Part shown: piece by piece, positions 42,941-51,198 of the stretch
How the letters are laid out: each line of letters opens with the position of its first letter
How positions within the stretch are numbered: the stretch's first letter is position 1
DNA from: JADKAV01 sp963818505
GTDB lineage: Bacteria; Actinomycetota; Actinomycetes; S36-B12; UBA10799
Direction: 5' to 3'
Assembly: GCA_963818505.1 (NCBI GenBank)
Contig: CAWFSJ010000001.1
Span: forward strand, 992,001-1,056,000
Length of the DNA stretch: 64,000 bases
Notes under the pieces: model-generated
Told to the model about the DNA's origin: nothing
Seen by the model: only the letters and a program-made list of their open reading frames with translations
Databases searched by the model: none
Made by a program: the position numbers and the translations under genes

Positions 42941-43055
42941 CAGTGTTGCGTTGTTACCGCCCGCTCGCGGCGCCTGTTGCGCTGTCGCTGGTTTCGGCCC
43001 AGCAAACCGGCAACAACGCGACATTGGGCGCGGCTCGATCGCAACAACACAACAG
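42941..43055. repeat. imperfect intergenic inverted repeat
   Basis: Between convergent ATP-grasp and lysA genes. CAGTGTTGCGTTGTT at 42941-42955 pairs, with two mismatches, with the right side near 43041-43055, and GCGTTGTTACCG (42949-42960) pairs with CGGCAACAACGC (43009-43020) with one mismatch. Alternative nested pairings exist. The rest of 42915-43152 holds no gene I can support. Confidence 0.5.
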
Positions 43056-43152
43056 TGGGCGAACATCGGCCGGCAGCCACGCGCCGCCGGTTGACTGTTG
43101 CGGGGGGCGTGAAAACCGTAACCGCGCAGCACTCAACGACGAAGAAGCCAGC

Positions 43153-44541
43153 TCAGAAGCCGGCGTCGATGGCCAACAGATCCTCAAGGGTCTCGCGTCG
43201 CAGAACCACCGAACACTGCCCGGACGCCGCCGCCACCACAGCCGGCTTGGGCACGTAGTTGTAATTGCTGGCCATGCTGCGGCAATAGGCACCGGTCGCG
43301 GCCACAGCCAACAGGTCACCCGGGCCAACATCTGCGGGCAGCCAGGCATCCCGCACGACCACGTCGCCGCTCTCGCAGTGTTTGCCGACCACCCGGCTCA
43401 ACACCGGCCCGGCCTGCGACTCCCGGTTGGCCATCACGACTGTGTAGTCGGCGCCGTACAGGGCGGTGCGGATGTTGTCACTCATGCCGCCATCAACTGA
43501 GATGTACCTGCGGCTGCGCCCCCCGAGGTCGACGTCCTTGACGGTTCCGACCTCGTAAACCGTGATACCGGCGCTGCCCACGATGGCCCTGCCCGGCTCC
43601 ACAGCCAATCGCGGCGTGGGGACTCCGGCCAGTTCGCACTCCCTGGCCACAATGGCGACCAACTGCGCGGCCATGTCCTCCACGCGGAGCGGGTCGTCGT
43701 CGAGGGTGTAGGCGATGCCCATGCCGCCGCCGAGGTTCAACTCGGGGATGGCGTGGCCGCCGGTGACCAGTTCTGCCACCAACCCGGCCATGCGATGTGC
43801 TGCCACCTCGAAGCCGGCGGCGTCGAAGATCTGGGAACCGATGTGGCTGTGCAGGCCGATGAGGTCCAAGCCCGGGGAGTCTGCCACCATCCGCGCAGCG
43901 GCAGCAGCCACACCTGCGGCCAGCGCGAACCCGAACTTCTGGTCCTCGTGCGCAGTCGCGATGAACTCGTGGGTGTGCGCCTCGACCCCGACGGTGACCC
44001 GCACGAGCACCTGGGGCCGGACCCCGAGCTCGGCAGAAAGGGACGCAAGCCGCTCGATCTCGACAGCCGAGTCCACAACGATCCTGCCGATGCCGGCTTC
44101 AAGAGCCCGACGCAGCTCGGTCACGCTCTTGTTGTTGCCGTGGAAGAGGATGCGCCGTGGCGCTACACCGGCACGCAGGGCGATCTCCATCTCCCCCATC
44201 GTGCACACGTCGATGCGCAGGCCCTCCTCATCGGCCCATCGCGCCACCCGGCCGCTCAGGAACGCCTTCGCGGCGTAGTACACGTCCGCGTCGGCGTAGG
44301 CCGTTGCGTAGGTGCGCGCCGCGCGACGGAAGTGCTCCTCGTCGAGGACGAACAGCGGCGATCCGTACTGCCCTACGGCTTGCGTCACAGCGACGGACCC
44401 GACCTGCAGGACTCCATCGGCCCGTTGCGCCGTGAGCGGCCACACCGCCGGGACGAGGGCGTTCAGATCCGCCGGTGCCTCGCCCAGAGAAGTGCCGTGG
44501 ACGACGTCTTCGTGCCGGGGTCCGGCCGGGTGTGCTGGCAT
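43153..44541 (-). CDS. lysA: diaminopimelate decarboxylase
   Basis: 462 residues. PLP enzyme making lysine from meso-diaminopimelate. The PLP lysine is in YYAAKAFLS, HSHIGSQI and GGGMGIAYT bind phosphate, VEPGRAIVG and CESGDVVV complete the dimer active site. ATG at 44541 follows TACCCT by six bases; a longer open frame upstream is rejected. In mycobacteria lysA directly follows argS and precedes hom; here an SDR gene and the esterase/ATP-grasp cluster separate them. Confidence 0.96.
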   Translation of the reverse strand: MPAHPAGPRHEDVVHGTSLGEAPADLNALVPAVWPLTAQRADGVLQVGSVAVTQAVGQYGSPLFVLDEEHFRRAARTYATAYADADVYYAAKAFLSGRVARWADEEGLRIDVCTMGEMEIALRAGVAPRRILFHGNNKSVTELRRALEAGIGRIVVDSAVEIERLASLSAELGVRPQVLVRVTVGVEAHTHEFIATAHEDQKFGFALAAGVAAAAARMVADSPGLDLIGLHSHIGSQIFDAAGFEVAAHRMAGLVAELVTGGHAIPELNLGGGMGIAYTLDDDPLRVEDMAAQLVAIVARECELAGVPTPRLAVEPGRAIVGSAGITVYEVGTVKDVDLGGRSRRYISVDGGMSDNIRTALYGADYTVVMANRESQAGPVLSRVVGKHCESGDVVVRDAWLPADVGPGDLLAVAATGAYCRSMASNYNYVPKPAVVAAASGQCSVVLRRETLEDLLAIDAGF

Positions 44542-44547
44542 GGATTC

Positions 44548-44553
44548 AGGGTA
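44548..44553 (-). promoter_or_regulatory. -10 element of lysA
   Basis: TACCCT on the minus strand, six bases upstream of the lysA ATG. Fits a leaderless transcript and decides the start. Confidence 0.6.
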
Positions 44554-44587
44554 TGGGCATTGCCAGTGGCGGGGTCCGGTGGGCGGT

Positions 44588-45397
44588 TCAGCCCTGAGCC
44601 TTCTGCCGCTTGAGTTGCTCTTTGACCTTCGCCCCGCGCTTCTCAAGAGCCGGGCGCAGAAGGCGTCGCACCGGTGGCGCGATATACCCCAGGGTCGCGA
44701 GTTTGCCCGACGCATACGGCAGATCGATCTCCATCGGCGATGCCTTGGCATCAATGGCGTCGAGCACAGCCTGCGCTACCTGGTCCACCGTGCTCATGGG
44801 CTGGCTGAACGTGATGGGCGAGACGTTGTCGAGGTCGTGGTCGAAGAAACCCGAGTCCACCGGTCCGGGGTTGACGTTGGCCATCCGGATCCCGCGCTCG
44901 GCGAGGTCCTCAGCCGCCGAAAGCGACCAGAATCGCAGACCCGCCTTGCTCCCGGAGTAGGTCGCGCTGCCGGGCACCGGCACCTTCCCGGCCAGGCTCG
45001 CGACGTTCACGATCACCGAGCCGGGCAACATCTGATCGACGACGATCCGGCTCAGAGAGATGGGTGCAGCGGTGTTGACGACGATCATCTCGGCCAACTC
45101 CTCCGGAGTGTGTCGCAGCATGGATCCGCGGTGGTGCACGCCGGCGTTGTTGACCAGCACGTCGATCGAGCCGAGCGCCTCCACGACCTCCTCAACCAGC
45201 CTCGGTAGTCCACCGAGGTTGCCGACATCGCATGGGAACGCGAACGCACCCTCGCCCAGTTCGGCCGCCACATCATGCAATGTGCCCGCGGATCTGGCCA
45301 CCAGCGCGACTTTGTAGCCGTGACCGTGCAGCAGCCGTGCCGTCGCCAATCCGATCCCCGAGGACGCCCCCGTGATCAAGGCCGAGCGCGCCACCAC
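44588..45397 (-). CDS. SDR-family oxidoreductase
   Basis: 269 residues. GASSGIGLATA near residue 12, NNAGVHH near 86, catalytic Ser in VNVASLAG and the Tyr-Lys pair in ATYSGSKAG. The C-terminal extension is very basic (RRLLRPALEKRGAKVKEQLK), more like membrane- or lipid-associated SDRs than FabG. Two adjacent GTG codons follow the argS stop directly, so it is the second gene of an argS transcript. Substrate unknown. Confidence 0.82.
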   Translation of the reverse strand: MVARSALITGASSGIGLATARLLHGHGYKVALVARSAGTLHDVAAELGEGAFAFPCDVGNLGGLPRLVEEVVEALGSIDVLVNNAGVHHRGSMLRHTPEELAEMIVVNTAAPISLSRIVVDQMLPGSVIVNVASLAGKVPVPGSATYSGSKAGLRFWSLSAAEDLAERGIRMANVNPGPVDSGFFDHDLDNVSPITFSQPMSTVDQVAQAVLDAIDAKASPMEIDLPYASGKLATLGYIAPPVRRLLRPALEKRGAKVKEQLKRQKAQG

Positions 45398-47044
45398 CTA
45401 CATCCTCTCCGGCGCGCTGACCCCGCAGAGGTCCAGCCCGTTGGCCACCACCTGGCGGGCTGCGGCGCACAGCCATAGCCGCGCGATGTGCAGCGGCTCG
45501 AGTTGCTCGTCGGCGCGCGGCAGGACCCGACATGAGTCGTAGAACTTGTGGTAGGCCGTGGCCACTTCTTCCAGGTAACGCGACACCCTGTGCGGCTCGC
45601 GCAGTTCAGCCGCGGTCGCGATGACGCGCGGGAACTCTGCCAGCACGCCCAGCAAGGCAGACTCCTTCTCGTGAACCAACAGCCCGGGGTCGAATTGCGC
45701 CGAGCGCCAGTCGATCCCCAGGTCCGCGGCGTTTCGCAGGACCGACGAGATCCGCGCATGTGCGTATTGCACGTAGTAGACCGGATTCTCGTTCGTGCGG
45801 GACACGAGCAGGTCGAGGTCCATCGTCAGCGGTGAGTCCGCCGGGTAGCGGATGAGCGTGTACCGGGCGGCATCGACGCCGACCTCGTCAACGAGGTCCT
45901 CAAGGGTCACCATCGCGCCCGCCCGTTTGGACAACCGCACTTCTTGGCCACCCTTGAACATCTTGACCAGCTGGCCGATCAGGACCTCGATGTTGTAGTC
46001 GGGGTTGTCGCCTGCGCACGCAGCCACAGCCCTAAGCCGATTGACATACCCGTGGTGGTCGGCACCGAGCAGGTAGACGCAGATGTCGAACCCGCGGTCT
46101 CGCTTGTCCACGTAATAGGCGGTGTCGGAGGCGAAGTAGGTGAGTTCGCCGTCCGCCTTGATCAGCACTCGGTCCTTGTCGTCGTCGAAGTCGGAGGTGC
46201 GCAACCAGACGGCCCCGTCGAGCTCGAACATGTGGCCCTGCCCGCGCAGTTTGGCCATGCCTCGATCCACGGCACCGGACTCGTGCAGGGAACGTTCGGA
46301 GTACCACACGTCGAAGTGGGTGCGGAAATGGTCGAGGGTGTCCTTCTGCTGCTGAAGTTGCAGCGCGTATCCGGCTTCTCGGAATGCGACCCAGCGGCGG
46401 TCCTCCGGCAGTTCCAGGATCGCCGGATCAGCCTCGACGATCTGGCTTGCGAGGACGTGGATGTAGTCCCCCTGGTAGCCGCCTTCGGGTACCTGGCGAC
46501 CTAGTGCGGAGGCCTCCAAGGACATACCGAATTTGTCCATCTGCACGCCGCGGTCGTTGACGTAGAACTCCCGGGTGACCTGCGCGCCGGCGGCAGCCAG
46601 AACTCGCGCCATCGCATCGCCCACGGCCGCCCAACGCGTGTGCCCCAGGTGCAGCGGCCCGGTCGGGTTGGCGGAGATGAACTCAAGGTTGATGTTGGTG
46701 CCGACCAGCGCCTCGATGTACCCGTAGGTGCTGCCCTGCTCGACGATCGACGCGGCGATCTGACCAGCGGAATCGGCGGCGAGGGTGATGTTGATGAAGC
46801 CTGGGCCGGCGATCTCGAGGGCGGCGATGCTGGGGTTGGCCTCGAGCAGTGCGACGATCTTCGCAGCTAGGTCCCGCGGCGGCACGCCGGCGCCCTTGGC
46901 CGCCACGAGTGCCACGTTCGTGGCGTAGTCCCCGTGGTCGCGGTTCTTCGGGCGCTCCACCTTGACCGGCGGGGTCTGCCCGGACAGTTCCGGGACATCG
47001 GCGAGGACGGCACTTATGGCGGCGGCGAGCGCGTCGGGGGTCAT
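45398..47044 (-). CDS. argS: arginyl-tRNA synthetase
   Basis: 548 residues. Class I synthetase with the HIGH-like HLGHTRWAAVGD near residue 132, the KMSKS region as RLSKRAG near 375, and a C-terminal anticodon-binding helical domain (HKFYDSCRVLP). ATG is preceded at six bases by TAACCT. It heads an argS-SDR unit and lies about 650 bases from a tRNA-Arg gene that it would charge. Confidence 0.97.
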   Translation of the reverse strand: MTPDALAAAISAVLADVPELSGQTPPVKVERPKNRDHGDYATNVALVAAKGAGVPPRDLAAKIVALLEANPSIAALEIAGPGFINITLAADSAGQIAASIVEQGSTYGYIEALVGTNINLEFISANPTGPLHLGHTRWAAVGDAMARVLAAAGAQVTREFYVNDRGVQMDKFGMSLEASALGRQVPEGGYQGDYIHVLASQIVEADPAILELPEDRRWVAFREAGYALQLQQQKDTLDHFRTHFDVWYSERSLHESGAVDRGMAKLRGQGHMFELDGAVWLRTSDFDDDKDRVLIKADGELTYFASDTAYYVDKRDRGFDICVYLLGADHHGYVNRLRAVAACAGDNPDYNIEVLIGQLVKMFKGGQEVRLSKRAGAMVTLEDLVDEVGVDAARYTLIRYPADSPLTMDLDLLVSRTNENPVYYVQYAHARISSVLRNAADLGIDWRSAQFDPGLLVHEKESALLGVLAEFPRVIATAAELREPHRVSRYLEEVATAYHKFYDSCRVLPRADEQLEPLHIARLWLCAAARQVVANGLDLCGVSAPERM

Positions 47045-47050
47045 GCTCCC

Positions 47051-47056
47051 AGGTTA
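47051..47056 (-). promoter_or_regulatory. -10 element of argS
   Basis: TAACCT on the minus strand, six bases before the argS ATG; leaderless pattern. It overlaps the 3' end of the upstream lipoprotein gene. Confidence 0.6.
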
Positions 47057-47617
47057 CGGGCTGGGGCTGGGCGTATCCCCGGGCGCAGCCTTACGCACCG
47101 CCACAGTCACCCGCAGCGGATTGGTCCCGATGTACGCCTGCCCTTCCGGCGGGGGGTCGTCACCCAGCACCGCAATGCTCACGAGGTTCGGTGATGTGGG
47201 TCGCCGCGCCTCGTGGAACACGTCCTCGCCCTTGCTTCCGGCACGCACCTGCGCGTAGCCGGTCGTGCGCAAGGCCCGCACGAGCAGGCTCGCATCCTCG
47301 TTGACGTAACCCCTGACGTCCTCAGGCGATTCACCGGGGAAGAGTGGCTCCGCGTAGATCCACATGTAGCGGGTGCCACCGTCGGCATTCTGGCACCAGG
47401 GCCCGGCGTAGTAGTTCGCTGCGGGCTCGTCGAGCACCGGTGGGTACTGACGGCGTTGTCTACCCGTGCACACCTGCCATTCCTGGCCCGACACCGTGAT
47501 GGCGGTGCTGGGCTCCCCGGCCGCGACCGGACCGGGCAGTTCGGTCGGGTGCGGCGCCGGCTGCAACTGCTGGCAGGCCGCCAACAGACCGACACAGGCG
47601 ATGAGGGACAAACGCAC
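47054..47617 (-). CDS. lipoprotein, function unknown
   Basis: 187 residues from GTG 47617: a short signal with the lipobox GLLAACQQ (Cys about residue 14) anchors it to the membrane. The exported part has QVCTGRQRR and PWCQNADGG cysteines, and ends in VAVRKAAPGDTPSPSP. No family recognised. The GTG is chosen because TACCGT lies six bases before it and it gives a perfect lipoprotein start; the open frame begins upstream within the tRNA. It ends ten bases before the argS start. Confidence 0.68.
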   Translation of the reverse strand: MRLSLIACVGLLAACQQLQPAPHPTELPGPVAAGEPSTAITVSGQEWQVCTGRQRRQYPPVLDEPAANYYAGPWCQNADGGTRYMWIYAEPLFPGESPEDVRGYVNEDASLLVRALRTTGYAQVRAGSKGEDVFHEARRPTSPNLVSIAVLGDDPPPEGQAYIGTNPLRVTVAVRKAAPGDTPSPSP

Positions 47618-47623
47618 ATCACG

Positions 47624-47629
47624 ACGGTA
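47624..47629 (-). promoter_or_regulatory. -10 element of the lipoprotein gene
   Basis: TACCGT on the minus strand, six bases before the GTG start of the lipoprotein. Confidence 0.55.
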
Positions 47630-47688
47630 CTGCCCGATCCGCTCAACGTGGGTCAGCACCGGCGTTGCTAGGCTGGAAGAACCCTGCG

Positions 47689-47760
47689 GCCCCCGTAGCT
47701 CAGGGGATAGAGCAGTGGCCTCCGGAGCCATGCGCAGGCGTTCGAATCGCCTCGGGGGCA
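47689..47760 (+). tRNA. tRNA-Arg (anticodon CCG)
   Basis: A 72-base cloverleaf: acceptor GCCCCCG/CGGGGGC, D arm GCTC...GAGC, anticodon stem GTGGC/GCCAT around loop CTCCGGA (anticodon CCG, reads CGG), T arm AGGCG-TTCGAAT-CGCCT, discriminator A. CCA is not encoded. It sits between the divergent lipoprotein gene and the propeller gene. Confidence 0.93.
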
Positions 47761-47775
47761 CCTTTAACGCACTAC

Positions 47776-48714
47776 TCAGGCTGGTGTGGCAACACCGATC
47801 CGTTCACGTCCGCGCGTCCAGTGGTACCCATCGCGGGCGTTGAAGTACATCCGCGGCCCGACCGGCGTGTCGCGCACATCGAGGGCATAGACATGGGTGG
47901 CCATCCATCCAGATCCGCGCGGGGCCAGGGCCGGTTTGTCTGCCAGTACCTGCCACTGAAGCCCGTCAGTGGAGCCCAACACCCAGATCTGCGAACCCGA
48001 GTGGGTGCCGTCCCAGGTGATCGCGTTCTGGAACCCGACCCAACCATCACTGCAGGGCGCCACTTTGATCGCCCCGGCACACAAGGATGCAGGTCCGTCG
48101 CCAGGGCCGAGCAGCGGTTTGGGCATGGGTGTGAACGGCCCATCAGGGCCAGGCCCCTCTGCCACACCGATGTACGTCGGCTCGGGGAAGCCGCAGTCGG
48201 TCAGTTGGGTCAGCCCTGCCGAGTAGTACAGCCTCCAAGAGCCGTCGGTCTGAGCCACAAGGCACGGGTTCGACACAGCCTGACTGCGTCCGGTGCGGTG
48301 CCAGTCCAGGGTCGGGCGCAGCAGCGTCGAGGGGTCGCTCCACTGCTGCAGGTCGTCACTGCTCCTGGACTCGATCCAGGAGTGCCACGGCAATCCGATG
48401 GGAAGGAACACTCGCGTCTTCTCGTAACTGAGCCGGAAATCGGCCGTGCCCAACGACACGATGTGCGGTCGCAGCGCGTTCCGGGTGACGGTTGCCGATG
48501 AGTGCCAGTTGAGGCCGTCGTCACTGCGGTAGGCATGCAGGCCGAGCAGCGAATGGGCCCACATGCGCCAATCACCGCCCGGCGTCTGGTCCGGCGGCAA
48601 GAACGAGGGGTCTGCGATCACCGGCGATGGGAACGGGGGGCTGATGACTGGTTCTGGACGAACCATCCAGGTCAGACCGGCGATCTGCACCGCGGTCATC
48701 TCGGAAAGGCGCAT
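47776..48714 (-). CDS. secreted-type glycosidase-like beta-propeller protein (no signal peptide), possible GH43/GH32 relative
   Basis: 312 residues rich in Trp, with repeated strands of the SxDGxxW type (YRSDDGLNWHSSAT, SRSSDDLQQWSDP, STDGLQWQVLAD) and DPSFLPPD near the start. This is the pattern of a five-bladed propeller in GH43/GH32/GH68-type proteins, but catalytic acids cannot be assigned confidently and no signal peptide is present. Starts eight bases after the stop of the LRV-repeat gene, so the two form an operon. ATG at 48714 is the first plausible start in frame after that stop. Confidence 0.55.
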   Translation of the reverse strand: MRLSEMTAVQIAGLTWMVRPEPVISPPFPSPVIADPSFLPPDQTPGGDWRMWAHSLLGLHAYRSDDGLNWHSSATVTRNALRPHIVSLGTADFRLSYEKTRVFLPIGLPWHSWIESRSSDDLQQWSDPSTLLRPTLDWHRTGRSQAVSNPCLVAQTDGSWRLYYSAGLTQLTDCGFPEPTYIGVAEGPGPDGPFTPMPKPLLGPGDGPASLCAGAIKVAPCSDGWVGFQNAITWDGTHSGSQIWVLGSTDGLQWQVLADKPALAPRGSGWMATHVYALDVRDTPVGPRMYFNARDGYHWTRGRERIGVATPA

Positions 48715-48721
48715 CGGGGGC

Positions 48722-49180
48722 CTACTTGACCTTCTTAGGGCTTCGGTGGTTCTCCTCAGCGGCACGGCGCACATCGCGCTCCTCATCGGCCACGAGCCTG
48801 CGCACGACACCACTGGGGGCACCGCGGTTCTCAGCCACGCGCAACCGCACGACCGCGGTCTTGTCCTTGGCCAGCCGACGCAGGGCCGCTGATGGCGCCT
48901 GGGGGTTGATGGCCACGGCAGTGCGCACAGCCTTGACCTCATCGTGGGCCAGGTTCTCGAGCACCTTGGCCGGTGTGTGCGGGTTCAGGGCGACCTCGGT
49001 CCTGACCTCCCACCGCTTGTCATCGGACATCTTCTGCAACGCCTTGGAGGGGGTTCGCGGGTTGCTGGCGACGTCGGCGCGCACCGACCAACTCTTGTGG
49101 CTGGCCAGTTTCGAGAGGGTCTTTCCGGGCGTGCGCGGATCGCGGGCAAGGGCGATCTTGTCGCCGGCCGCGTCTGCCAT
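48722..49180 (-). CDS. leucine-rich repeat variant (LRV)-type repeat protein
   Basis: 152 residues made of about six repeats of about 23 residues, each with a VRxxVAxNPxTPxxxLxxLA pattern (for example VRADVASNPRTPSKALQKMS and VRTEVALNPHTPAKVLENLA). These LRV/HEAT-like solenoids bind proteins or DNA-repair partners, and occur in actinobacteria without a known role. Translation is strongly set: GGAGGTGA lies six bases before the ATG. The protein is charged and soluble. Confidence 0.85.
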   Translation of the reverse strand: MADAAGDKIALARDPRTPGKTLSKLASHKSWSVRADVASNPRTPSKALQKMSDDKRWEVRTEVALNPHTPAKVLENLAHDEVKAVRTAVAINPQAPSAALRRLAKDKTAVVRLRVAENRGAPSGVVRRLVADEERDVRRAAEENHRSPKKVK

Positions 49181-49291
49181 CGCCCGTCACCTCCTTCATC
49201 TGAATGACACTTCCGACAATGTACGCGAATGCACCTGCCGCATGGCGGGCGTGCACCCCTAGTTCACCCGCAGTTTGGATTCGCCAGCATC

Positions 49292-49297
49292 TAAGGT
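49292..49297 (+). promoter_or_regulatory. -10 element of the 49305 gene
   Basis: TAAGGT seven bases upstream of the ATG; leaderless pattern. Confidence 0.55.
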
Positions 49298-49304
49298 GAG
49301 ACAC

Positions 49305-50060
49305 ATGCTGGGCTGGTACTCCCGCGAGATCCTGGAACCCGGGCGACAACCGATGCTGCTGGCCCTGCTGGCCTTCGTCGTCACGTTCCTTGTCACGCGC
49401 ATGATCACGCGCATGATCCGGGCCGGACGCGGACCCTTCGGGAACGTGTCAGCCGGCGACACGCACATTCACCACGTCGTGCCCGGCTTGATCATTCTTC
49501 TGCTCGGAGGTGTCCTGGCGCTCGGCTCGGGCTCGGACGGCATCTGGCGTCAAGTCGCAGGGCTGATGTTCGGGATCGGCGCAGCCCTGGTCCTCGACGA
49601 GTTCGCGATGGTCCTGCACATGGACGACGTCTACTGGAGCGAAGAGGGCCGACTGTCTGCTGACGCGATAGTCCTCGCAGCAGTGGTGATGTTCTGCGCC
49701 CTGCTGATCATCGCCCCGAACCAGCCGGCTTCGGACCCCGTCGTGGGGTTCTGGGCAAGCTTCGCCTCCGCGCTGATCTTCGTGGCAGGCTGGATGCTGC
49801 CCGTGGCTGTGACCATCCTGAAGGGCAAACTCTGGATGGCGGCCATGGCACTGTTGCTCATCCCGTTCGCCTGGGTCGGCGGGTGGCGGCTGGCCAGGGC
49901 GAACTCCCCGTGGGCCCATCTGCGCTACAAGAAGTCTCCGAAGAAACTGGCCGCAGCCCAGAAGCGAGACATGCGCTGGCAAAGGCGCCAACAGCCGGTC
50001 AAGGACTGGATCCAGACCCACCTGTTCGGCCTTTCCCGGGGCACCGGGGGCGGGCCGTGA
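49305..50060 (+). CDS. integral membrane protein of an uncharacterised actinobacterial family
   Basis: 251 residues, about six transmembrane segments, with a highly conserved-looking cytoplasmic/helical core GDTHIHHVVPG near residue 60 and VLDEFAMVLHMDDVYWSEEGR near residue 105. The His and Asp/Glu clusters suggest metal or substrate binding. The C-terminus is very basic (PKKLAAAQKRDMRWQRRQQ). TAAGGT seven bases before the ATG. It precedes the acyltransferase gene by 15 bases and may share its transcript. Function unknown. Confidence 0.72.
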   Translation: MLGWYSREILEPGRQPMLLALLAFVVTFLVTRMITRMIRAGRGPFGNVSAGDTHIHHVVPGLIILLLGGVLALGSGSDGIWRQVAGLMFGIGAALVLDEFAMVLHMDDVYWSEEGRLSADAIVLAAVVMFCALLIIAPNQPASDPVVGFWASFASALIFVAGWMLPVAVTILKGKLWMAAMALLLIPFAWVGGWRLARANSPWAHLRYKKSPKKLAAAQKRDMRWQRRQQPVKDWIQTHLFGLSRGTGGGP

Positions 50061-50075
50061 ACTAGCGTTGGGCTC

Positions 50076-50822
50076 GTGCTGGATATCACCTACCCGCCGA
50101 TCGTTCTCGCGGCGTACACCTCGTTCCGGGCGTTCAACATCCACTTCAGCCTGACCGGCGGTGAGCACATCCCGCGAACCGGCGGGGTGGTGCTGGCCAG
50201 CAACCACGTGTCGTACCTCGACTTCATCTTCTGCGGCTACGCGGCGCGGCCCTCGAAGCGTCTGGTTCGCTTCATGGCGAAGAAGTCCACATTCGACAAC
50301 CCGCTGTCCGGTCCGCTCATGAAGTCCATGCACCACATACCAGTCGACCGCGCGTCAGGCGCCGGATCCCTCGAGCAGGCGACGCAGTGGCTGCGCAAGG
50401 GCGAGGTGGTCGGCGTCTTCCCGGAGGCGACGATCAGCCAGTCGTTCGAGGTGAAGGACTTCAAGACCGGCGCGGTGCGCATGGCTGCCGAGGCCGCCGC
50501 ACCCATCGTTCCGATGATCACCTTCGGTGGTCAGCGCTTGTGGACCAAAGGCCATAAGCGCGAGATGACGCGCGGAACTCTTGTCGCCCTCACGGTCGGC
50601 GAGCCGATCACAGTCACCGAGCACGACGATCCGGTGGAGGCAACCGCTGCCCTGCGCGCCGCGATGCAGGATCTCTACGAGCAGACCATCGAGAACTACG
50701 AACCGAAACCCGAGCCCGGCCAGTGGTGGTGGCCCGCGCGTTTCGGGGGCGGCGCACCCACCCTGGCTGCCATGCGCGAGAAGGAGGCGGCCGACCGCGC
50801 CAAGCGCGAGGGCGAGTCCTGA
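50076..50822 (+). CDS. 1-acyl-sn-glycerol-3-phosphate acyltransferase family (PlsC-like)
   Basis: 248 residues. HX4D motif in ASNHVSYLDF near residue 48, and the second signature FPEATIS near 112 with the GAVRMA that follows. Makes phosphatidic acid or other acyl-lipids at the membrane. GTG start, with TAGCGT seven bases upstream (50063-50068). The C-terminal part is Trp-rich (GQWWWPARFGG). Confidence 0.87.
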   Translation: MLDITYPPIVLAAYTSFRAFNIHFSLTGGEHIPRTGGVVLASNHVSYLDFIFCGYAARPSKRLVRFMAKKSTFDNPLSGPLMKSMHHIPVDRASGAGSLEQATQWLRKGEVVGVFPEATISQSFEVKDFKTGAVRMAAEAAAPIVPMITFGGQRLWTKGHKREMTRGTLVALTVGEPITVTEHDDPVEATAALRAAMQDLYEQTIENYEPKPEPGQWWWPARFGGGAPTLAAMREKEAADRAKREGES

Positions 50823-50832
50823 ACCTCTGCGT

Positions 50833-51198
50833 CTACTCCTTGGGCTTGAGAAGTGCCTGTGCCTCATCCACGCTGATCAGCCCCGCAGCAAGGTCCTTCA
50901 CGACCGTGTCGGTGTCCACGACGGGCTCGTCGAGTCCGAGTCTGCCGAGCAGCTCGTTGAACCGTTGACGCGCGGTCGGGTAGGAGACCTCCAAGTGGGC
51001 CTGCACGTCGCGCATGTTGCCGCGCGAGCGCAGGAACACCTCGAGCAGCTCCTGGTCCTCCCCGCTCAACTGGCAGAAGCCACACTGTGTGAACGTGCCA
51101 GAGATCTCCGTGTGGCAGGACGGACAACTCAAGCGCGTCGTGAGCAACTGCTCCCGGCACACCGGGCAGGTCGAAGGTGGTGCGGGTAGGTGGCTCAT
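50833..51198 (-). CDS. DUF2089 zinc-ribbon regulator
   Basis: 121 residues. Zinc ribbon CPVCREQ...CPSC near the start, a further CGFC, then a helix-turn-helix-like domain (EVSYPTARQRFNEL) and a C-terminal short helix pair (DLAAGLISVDEAQALL) that is also found at the start of the neighbouring DUF4097 protein. The DUF2089 family is linked to DNA binding. It overlaps the DUF4097 stop by four bases, so the pair is co-expressed; I infer that it controls the operator upstream of the pair. Confidence 0.8.
   Translation of the reverse strand: MSHLPAPPSTCPVCREQLLTTRLSCPSCHTEISGTFTQCGFCQLSGEDQELLEVFLRSRGNMRDVQAHLEVSYPTARQRFNELLGRLGLDEPVVDTDTVVKDLAAGLISVDEAQALLKPKE

Noticed and set aside
47689..47760. 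tRNA-Arg as an integration site for a mobile island
   Set aside because: No integrase, no repeated 3' tRNA segment and no compositional change nearby.
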